NCBI RefSeq assembly: GCF_002505485.1
Contig: NZ_DAVG01000050.1
Span: forward strand, 1-12,140
Length of the DNA: 12,140 nucleotides
DNA from: Methanosarcina sp. UBA5
GTDB taxonomy: Archaea; Halobacteriota; Methanosarcinia; Methanosarcinales; Methanosarcinaceae
Direction of reading: 5' to 3'
The translations under genes and the position numbers were made by a program. Positions 1 to 4,271 of this stretch are shown one piece after another (positions within the stretch are counted from its first letter, which is position 1; each line of letters opens with the position of its first letter). Under the pieces are notes generated by a model. It was not told where the DNA came from. It did not search any database and saw nothing but the letters and a program-made list of their open reading frames with translations.

Positions 1-2
1 AA

Positions 3-515
3 CGAAGAAAAAGCTTCCTTAAGACTCTAATTTCAATCGATACTGAAAAAAAAGTAATTATTGGCTTTAAAATAAGTAAGAAAACTGATCACGAAATAAA
101 ACACGCAAATGCTTTGATAAAACAAGTTCAAAGGGAAAAGAAAGCAAAATATTATGTGATGGATAAAGGATATGATTCAGAAAAGCTCCATTCCTTTATT
201 AGAGAAGAAATTAAGGCGAATTCAGTAATTTCAATGAAAAAAAGAAAAAGGACAAGGATAATTGGAGAATATAGACAACAACTGCATAAAAACTTCGACA
301 AAAAAGTGTATGACAGAAGAAGCATTGTTGAAACAGTATTTTCAGTAATAAAAAGAAAGTTTGGAGAAATAGTTAAAGCAAGAAAATGTTACAATCAAGT
401 AAAAGAAATAAAAGTAAAAATCTTAGTGTATAACATAAATAAAAATATTATAAATTTGTTTTGGATGAAATTGAGGATTTCTACAAAGCCAAAAAATAAA
501 CTAACATACCAATAA
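3..515 (+). CDS. DDE transposase, C-terminal part (IS5/IS4-like), cut by the window edge
   Basis: The frame is open from the first complete codon at position 3 to the TAA at 513-515, so the gene starts outside the window; the TTG at 114 is only an internal codon. The protein is very Lys/Arg-rich. It carries a DDE-type core: an aspartate in the motif MDKGYD (codon 162-164), then the motif RRSIVETVFSVIKRKFG with the probable catalytic glutamate at 330-332, followed by an Asn-rich C-terminal helix (VYNINKNIINLF). This arrangement is usual for IS5/IS4-superfamily transposases with a DDE_Tnp_1 domain, which cut and paste their own element. The C-terminus looks intact and no frameshift is visible in the part seen. 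The element's right terminal repeat should lie a short way past 515, but its partner is outside the window, so I cannot mark it. Family assignment below superfamily level is uncertain. Confidence 0.85.
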   Translation, partial: RRKSFLKTLISIDTEKKVIIGFKISKKTDHEIKHANALIKQVQREKKAKYYVMDKGYDSEKLHSFIREEIKANSVISMKKRKRTRIIGEYRQQLHKNFDKKVYDRRSIVETVFSVIKRKFGEIVKARKCYNQVKEIKVKILVYNINKNIINLFWMKLRISTKPKNKLTYQ

Positions 516-616
516 ACGAATACTTTTCTTTTTTAAAATTCCTGTAACCGTTATATTTACTGACTCACAATCTAACCAATCGCATTGATCTAGTTTCGAA
601 TCTCTTAATGTAATAG

Positions 617-654
617 CAAGTAGCAAGTAAATAAAAAATTTTACTTGCTACTTG
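617..654. repeat. Perfect 15-bp inverted repeat (hairpin), possible terminator
   Basis: Arm 617-631 (CAAGTAGCAAGTAAA) is the exact reverse complement of arm 640-654, with an 8-base A-rich loop at 632-639. The right arm is followed by TTTTTA. An outer TCTCT (601-605) can pair with AGAGA (660-664). Each arm also contains a tandem AGCAAGT unit. It could end transcription of the upstream transposase or be part of the element's end; the hairpin itself is certain and its role is not. Confidence 0.65.
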
Positions 655-674
655 TTTTTAGAGAGTCTTCCTAG

Positions 675-782
675 ATATATTTAGTCCATCTGGTTCGAGC
701 AATAGCCCTGGCTTTTGCATATGGTTACTGGCTGGGTGGCTATAACACGATTGAGTTCGCTGTCACAGTTATCCCGAAATAA
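675..782 (+). pseudogene. Possible remnant of a hydrophobic protein's C-terminus
   Basis: One frame (codons starting at 675, stop TAA at 780-782) encodes about 35 residues that read like a membrane-protein tail: a run rich in L, A, V, F, Y and W (LVRAIALAFAYGYWLGG) followed by a short polar end. The frame has no start codon and is preceded by a TAG at 672-674; other frames here are closed. I do not recognise the family. It may be a gene end left behind when the neighbouring insertion element arrived, or chance. Confidence 0.2.
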
Positions 783-809
783 CCAGTGAATAAAGAAAAA
801 CGCTGTTTA

Positions 810-887
810 TTATCTTCAAAATGTCAATACATTATTTACCATGCAAATTTATCTTCAAAATGTCAATGCATTATTTACTATGCAAAT
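810..887. repeat. 39-bp tandem direct repeat, two copies
   Basis: Copies at 810-848 and 849-887 are directly adjacent and differ at only two positions (829/868 A-G and 840/879 C-T). Each begins TTATCTTCAAAATGTCAAT and ends ATGCAAAT. They lie about 100 bp before the broken winged-helix regulator gene and abut a TATA-like stretch at 888-898. This is where regulator binding sites would be expected, but binding is an inference. Confidence 0.9.
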
Positions 888-912
888 GTATATATTTTAA
901 GAATGTTTATAA
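886..912 (+). promoter_or_regulatory. Candidate box A region for the winged-helix regulator gene
   Basis: Two TATA-like elements follow the tandem repeat: TGTATATATTTTA (886-898) and GTTTATAAG (904-912). Archaeal box A lies about 25 bp before the start site, which predicts transcription beginning near 915-935 and a leader of 50-70 bases before the ATG at 983. Evidence is sequence resemblance only. Confidence 0.4.
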
Positions 913-982
913 GCCATTATCCAATTTCTATATCAATTATAAAAGAATTTCTTTAAGCTGATAAACTACCCATAAACTCGAA

Positions 983-1397
983 ATGTCAAGAGGTATCATG
1001 AAAGACTCTGAAGTAAAAGTGCTGGACGAAAACGACCATATTTTTATTAAAGCATTAAATAATCTTGGGATGTCAAGAAATGCCGCTACAACCATAGCAT
1101 ATCTTATGAATGTAGACAAAAGCTTCATCCCGGGAAATTGAAATAAGTACTGGATTAAGGCAACCCGAAGTCAGTCTTGCAATGAGGTTAATGTGTAACA
1201 AGTCCTGGGTTAATATGCGCTCGGAAAAAAAGTCTGGAAAAGGACGACCGATGAAAATTTATTCTCTTGCTGTTCCGGTTGACGAGATCATAAGTTATTA
1301 CGAAGACAAGATTTACAAAGAATCTCAGGCAACTACCTCATCAATCAAAAAACTGAAAGCAATGAGCAAAAAAGTGTCTTTTACTCCCTCAAAGTGA
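983..1397 (+). pseudogene. Archaeal winged-helix transcriptional regulator, broken by a one-base frameshift
   Basis: The ATG at 983 opens a frame that ends at the TGA at 1139-1141 after 52 codons. Skipping one A in the AAAA run at 1118-1121 joins it to the frame ending at the TGA of 1395-1397 and gives a continuous protein of about 137 residues. The joined product has an N-terminal helix (MSRNAATTIAYLMNV), a helix-turn-helix region (SSREIEISTGLRQPEVSLAM), a wing with the GKGRPMKIYSL motif, and a charged C-terminal helix. This matches small archaeal winged-helix regulators (COG4738/DUF1495-like, from memory) common in Methanosarcina. The ATG at 998 is an alternative start with AGAGG just before it. 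The break may be a true pseudogene, a sequencing error in a short A run, or +1 frameshifting. The alternative residues in the wing (MCNKSW) suggest some further drift. No partner gene is adjacent. Confidence 0.75.
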
Positions 1398-1775
1398 AGG
1401 ATTTCAAACAGGATTAACTCCATAATGGCTGACAATCCTTTTTTGGAATTCACGATTATGGAGTGGAAAAAACTTAATATTGACAGCTTGCTTGTGTGTA
1501 ACTTCATTTAACTTTTCGATCTCTCATCTTATCTCTCATCTTTAATGTACAGCTGATCCTTCAACAAGCAAGACCTTCATGCCGGATGTCCTAAGTACCT
1601 ATCCTTATCCTAAGCGATAGTCCTTGCCATTATAAGTGGCTTCCAGGTATATATTCGTGGTTAGGTATGTGGAACATACATCAGATTATAGTACAAAAAT
1701 ATTTATCACGGATTCCCCCAATACGTGCACTAGTTCAATTCTTAGTGGCTCTTACTAGCTAATTTCTTCCTATAA
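1398..1775. other. Intergenic stretch with minor repeats, no convincing gene
   Basis: Between the broken regulator and the reverse-strand small gene I see only short features. There is a 9-bp inverted repeat (CTCCATAAT at 1418-1426 with its complement at 1455-1463), a 28-codon + strand frame at 1425-1511 starting MADNPFLEF, and a 12-bp tandem duplication at 1519-1542. The 28-codon frame has no Shine-Dalgarno sequence and no family I know. The remainder is AT-rich with stops in all frames. Confidence 0.5.
1519..1542. repeat. 12-bp tandem duplication
   Basis: ATCTCTCATCTT occurs twice back to back (1519-1530 and 1531-1542) with no mismatch. It is non-coding and looks like simple slippage. Confidence 0.85.
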
Positions 1776-1988
1776 TTAATCTAATTCGATTAAATTATGG
1801 GTCAATAATAAGGCTGCGACCTCATTTAATGTCAATTTAAGTTCTGACTTTCCCTGAAATAATTCATCATGGATCGCAATTAAATATCTTTTATTCGGCG
1901 GAATATACCAGTAGGGATGTGATAAAATCCCATTTTCATAAATTAAAGACAATTCATCTATTTTATCCAAGACAGTTTTTTTATCCAT
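1776..1988 (-). CDS. Small hypothetical protein (70 aa)
   Basis: The ATG (complement of 1986-1988) is preceded by GAAGGA, complementary to the 16S rRNA tail, although the gap to the ATG is short (three bases). The frame ends with TAA after Asp70. The predicted protein is acidic and soluble. Residues 1-20 form a charged amphipathic helix (KKTVLDKIDELSLIYENG), followed by a Pro/Tyr segment (HPYWYIPPNKRY), then a helix (LIAIHDELFQGK) and a Leu/Ala-rich C-terminal helix (LTLNEVAALLLTHNLI). There is no signal peptide or membrane span. I do not recognise a family. The size and order of helices would suit a small partner or regulatory protein, but nothing shows this directly. Just upstream on the same strand lies a long frame without a start codon (2009-2269), so this may be the second gene of a decayed pair. 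Confidence 0.5.
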   Translation of the reverse strand: MDKKTVLDKIDELSLIYENGILSHPYWYIPPNKRYLIAIHDELFQGKSELKLTLNEVAALLLTHNLIELD

Positions 1989-2008
1989 AGTTCCTTCGAA
2001 AATAATTT

Positions 2009-2269
2009 TTATATTTTCCTCAAGTTCCTAGATAAACGAAAAACGTTTTTCAATGTTAGGGTTCTCTCTTGAGTCCCCCATATTTTTTTCATATATCTTA
2101 TATTAACTCCCTTATATACTCTTCTAAAATTGCTGTTTTGTTTTGCTTCAATCGTTGAGCAAAATAGCAGAAAACTTCTCTTCCCATTCTGTTCTTTAAA
2201 GCCCGCTACGAGTGTGTGTTTATCGTCCAGGGCATAAAAACCCAGGAAACTGGCTTTTAAAGAAGAAAT
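2009..2269 (-). pseudogene. Possible decayed gene: open reverse frame without a start codon
   Basis: On the - strand a frame of 86 sense codons runs from 2269 down to a TAA (complement of 2009-2011). It reads like protein: a segment around SFLGFYALDDKHTLVAGFKE, then KRSFLLFCSTIEAK, then a basic C-terminus ending RLSRNLRKI. It has no ATG or GTG near its beginning. The codon before it is TAG (2270-2272), and beyond this the same frame stays open to a second TAG (2408-2410) and on to a TGA (2516-2518), with no TAA or TGA between. The stop at 2009-2011 is about 20 bp from the 70-aa gene on the same strand. I recognise no family. It may be a decayed gene or a chance opening in AT-rich DNA. Confidence 0.3.
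2192..2264. repeat. Imperfect 12-bp inverted repeat spanning 73 bases
   Basis: TTCTTTAAAGCC (2192-2203) pairs with GGCTTTTAAAGAA (2252-2264) with one extra base in the right arm. The enclosed 48 bases contain no D-loop or T-loop of a tRNA. The repeat overlaps the possible decayed reverse frame, so it may be coincidental. Confidence 0.4.
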
Positions 2270-2272
2270 CTA

Positions 2273-2582
2273 GCAGTAGCTATAGATAAGGATCTTTCCA
2301 GATACAGTACCTGAATAGATATCATTAACGAAAGAAAGAACGACCTTGAATATCAAAGAAAAACGAGGAATTATCAAAAACTTGAATTCACTACTTTGCT
2401 CTCCTTGCTAAGAGGGTAGAACTGCCTCTGTGATGGAATCTAAACTCGCCTTCCAGTATATATTTTTTAGCTTCTTTTTTCGGGTTGCAAGTACTATCAG
2501 GACCTCTAAACTGTCTCACTGTTCGTATCATAATGGGCACGGAAAAAGTTCAATCAAGATTCTAAAAGATGTGGGAGTTTTA
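2273..2582. other. Upstream region of the RIO2 kinase gene, no clear gene
   Basis: The + strand is broken by frequent stops. A short frame from 2430 covers the RIO2 promoter and has no ribosome binding site. On the - strand one frame continues from the possible decayed gene, interrupted only by TAG. Apart from that I see no RNA gene, terminator or repeat of note. Confidence 0.4.
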
Positions 2583-2590
2583 TTTAAATA
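2583..2590 (+). promoter_or_regulatory. Box A (TATA) of the RIO2 kinase gene
   Basis: TTTAAATA at 2583-2590 has a purine-containing flank upstream (GGGAG, 2573-2577) that could serve as the TFB site. It lies 25-30 bp before the ATG at 2615, which predicts transcription starting within a few bases of the start codon. No Shine-Dalgarno sequence precedes the ATG, which agrees with a leaderless message. Confidence 0.55.
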
Positions 2591-2614
2591 TCGAGGGCTA
2601 TATGTAATATTAAG

Positions 2615-3817
2615 ATGATCGACGAAGCGCTGAGGGTTTTTAAAGACCTTGACTCAAAGGATTTCAGGATCCTGACTGGCATTGAAAATGGGATGAAGCA
2701 TTTTGAATGGGTGCCAATGGAAGAACTGAATAAATACACCAGGATGCCCTTTGAGAAACTTGAATACAGGTTAAAAAAACTTGTAAAGGATAAGCTTGTG
2801 GTCAGGAACACCCAGCTTTACGAGGGTTTTCAGATTTACTTCGAGGGATACGATGCTCTTGCCCTCAATGCTTTTGTCAAGCGAAAGAGCATCAGTGCAA
2901 TAGGAGATGAAATAGGGGTAGGAAAAGAGTCGGTTATATACGAAGCGATCCTGCCGCCTGAGCTTGCAATTGGTGAGCCTGTTCCGGTTGTAATCAAGTT
3001 TCACAGAGAAGGGAGGACCAGTTTCAAGCAAATAAAGCGAGTGCGTGAGCATCTGGGGGAAAGAGAACACTTTTCTTGGATCTATGCAGCCAGGCTTGCC
3101 GCCCAGCGGGAGTACAACATCATGACCACCCTGTATCCAGAGGTCTCAATCCCAAAGCCCTTTGACCATAACAGGCATGCAATAGTTATGGAGCTTGCAA
3201 AAGGCAGCCTTCTTGCAAAAACAAAACTTATTGACCCCGAATGGTATCTCGATGAGATTCTCAAACAGGTGAAAATTACCTATTCACTGGGAGTCATCCA
3301 CGCCGATCTAAGTGAGTACAATATTTTTGCTTCCGAAGACGGCGTCCAGCTAATTGACTGGCCCCAGTATGTCACTCCTGAACATCCTCACGCTGACGAA
3401 ATTCTTGAAAGGGACGTTTCAAACGTCCTGACTCATTTTTTCCGAAAATACGGAATTAAAAGGGAGCTTGATGAAACAATCCGCGAAATTAAGAGCCAGA
3501 CAGGCAAAAGCTCAGAGGATATAGAAGAAGGCACAGAAAGCAGGGCTGACAAAGGTACTGTAAAAGAATGGGAGCTTGAAGAAGCCCTTGAAGAAGGCTT
3601 TGAAGAGGAAGCCCTGGAAAAAGGCTTTGAAGAGGATATTGAAGAGGATATTTTTCAGGAAGAAGACTTTGAGGCCGAGAAATTTGAGACCGAAAGTTAC
3701 GAAGCTGAAGAATTTGAGGCCAAAGAAATCAAATCCGAAGAAACTGAAGCAGAAAATAGAAAAATACAGGATTTTAAAAAAGCTGCCTCGAAAAAAGAGA
3801 CTTCAGATAAAGAGTAA
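2615..3817 (+). CDS. rio2: RIO2-family atypical serine kinase with acidic tail
   Basis: RIO2 kinases bind pre-small-subunit ribosomes and use ATP in the final steps of their maturation. Residues 1-90 form the N-terminal winged helix that marks RIO2 (DSKDFRILTGIENGMK; the YEGFQIYFEGYDALAL motif at 69-84). The kinase follows: a glycine-rich loop GVGKESVIYE (101-110), ATP-binding Lys128 in VVIKF, a catalytic loop HADLSEYN with Asp231 and Asn236, and metal-binding Asp248 in LIDWPQ. All key residues are present, so activity is expected. The family core ends near residue 290. The remaining 110 residues are a Glu-rich, low-complexity tail with a 9-residue tandem duplication (323-340) and a five-residue periodic stretch (352-381). 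The ATG at 2615 fits the TATA spacing and the family N-terminus. The next gene is 454 bp away, so it is probably transcribed alone. Confidence 0.93.
   Translation: MIDEALRVFKDLDSKDFRILTGIENGMKHFEWVPMEELNKYTRMPFEKLEYRLKKLVKDKLVVRNTQLYEGFQIYFEGYDALALNAFVKRKSISAIGDEIGVGKESVIYEAILPPELAIGEPVPVVIKFHREGRTSFKQIKRVREHLGEREHFSWIYAARLAAQREYNIMTTLYPEVSIPKPFDHNRHAIVMELAKGSLLAKTKLIDPEWYLDEILKQVKITYSLGVIHADLSEYNIFASEDGVQLIDWPQYVTPEHPHADEILERDVSNVLTHFFRKYGIKRELDETIREIKSQTGKSSEDIEEGTESRADKGTVKEWELEEALEEGFEEEALEKGFEEDIEEDIFQEEDFEAEKFETESYEAEEFEAKEIKSEETEAENRKIQDFKKAASKKETSDKE
3581..3634 (+). repeat. 27-bp tandem duplication inside the RIO2 acidic tail
   Basis: Copies at 3581-3607 and 3608-3634 differ at only three bases and encode EALEEGFEE and EALEKGFEE. 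Further on, codons for residues 352-381 repeat every five residues (FEAEK, FETES, YEAEE, FEAKE). Both indicate growth of the tail by in-frame duplication. Confidence 0.85.
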
Positions 3818-3967
3818 ATTTGCATCATACACGATCGAGTAAATCAGACAAAGGCCTGAATTTCAAGCCCGGTGAGAAAGTCTTGCTCTATCTGACCAGA
3901 GATACTTATCTGGTTAATCGATCTGAATGCATTTATGGGAATGCCTCCTCTTCATCCTGTTCTGAAA

Positions 3968-3976
3968 ATATAAATA
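3968..3976 (+). promoter_or_regulatory. TATA-like box A in the RIO2-helicase spacer
   Basis: ATATAAATA is close to the archaeal box A consensus. It would place a start site near 3998, just before the GGAGG at 4003-4007, giving a helicase leader of roughly 270 bases or a separate short transcript. Confidence 0.4.
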
Positions 3977-4002
3977 GAGAAGACAATATCAGTAGCGGCT
4001 CT

Positions 4003-4039
4003 GGAGGAAGAGACGGTGCCGAATAAGAACTTTGAATAA
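4003..4039 (+). other. Ribosome binding site plus 7-codon frame (leader peptide candidate)
   Basis: GGAGG (4003-4007) is followed eight bases later by GTG (4016-4018) and a short frame encoding MPNKNFE that ends at the TAA of 4037-4039. It is the clearest Shine-Dalgarno sequence in the + strand spacer regions. The first eleven bases around its GTG (4013-4023) reappear directly before the helicase ATG. It could be a leader peptide or a leftover gene start. Confidence 0.25.
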
Positions 4040-4225
4040 AAAATAGTAGACTGTCTGATCACAGAGAAAGGCGTGAATAAGGCATGGAAAAGCTGTGAGA
4101 AGGCTGTGAAAAGTTGTGCCAAAAGTTTCTCGTTTTTCGGCCCTGGGGATTTCAGAGTGGTAAAAAGCTGAAAATAGGAAGCTAAAAAAGAAAGCCGAAA
4201 AAAGTAGAAAGAAAAAAGCAAAATA

Positions 4226-4235
4226 CTATAAAAAT
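4226..4235 (+). promoter_or_regulatory. Box A (TATA) of the helicase gene
   Basis: CTATAAAAAT ends 36 bp before the helicase ATG. It predicts a start near 4257 and a leader of about 15 bases, matching the lack of any Shine-Dalgarno sequence before the ATG at 4272. AATATAAAAC (4249-4258) is a weaker alternative. Confidence 0.5.
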
Positions 4236-4271
4236 AACATTTCCCGGATAATATAAAACGGTGCCGAAAAA

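Larger units (their letters stand above)
3818..4271. other. Spacer between RIO2 and helicase genes, with two promoter-like sites
   Basis: This region contains no convincing long gene; the 68-codon frame from the TTG at 3820 has no ribosome binding site and poor composition. It holds a TATA-like box at 3968-3976, a GGAGG site with a 7-codon frame (4016-4039), a second TATA-like box just before the helicase, and an exact 11-bp repeat ACGGTGCCGAA at 4013-4023 and 4258-4268. Around 4080-4125 an A/G-rich motif resembling AAGCTGTGA recurs about three times. Confidence 0.5.

Noticed and set aside
2192..2264. tRNA-like length (73 bases) of the inverted repeat
   Set aside because: There is no D-arm, anticodon arm or GTTC-type T-loop; only the outer stem pairs.
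2270..2420. + strand frame reading NLAVAIDKDLSRYST then, past a TGA, a charged segment ending LLSLLRG
   Set aside because: It has an internal stop, no start or ribosome binding site, and no family I recognise; the overlapping - strand frame is longer, so I kept only that as a weak candidate.
3576..3842. 88-codon frame overlapping the RIO2 tail, extremely Lys/Arg-rich
   Set aside because: It is the shifted reading of the GAA-rich acidic tail (GAA GAA read as AAG AAG), has no ribosome binding site, and its basic composition follows directly from the codons of the real gene.
3820..4026. 68-codon + strand frame after RIO2
   Set aside because: It starts with TTG a few bases past the RIO2 stop, has no ribosome binding site, a Ser/Asn-rich end and no recognisable motif.
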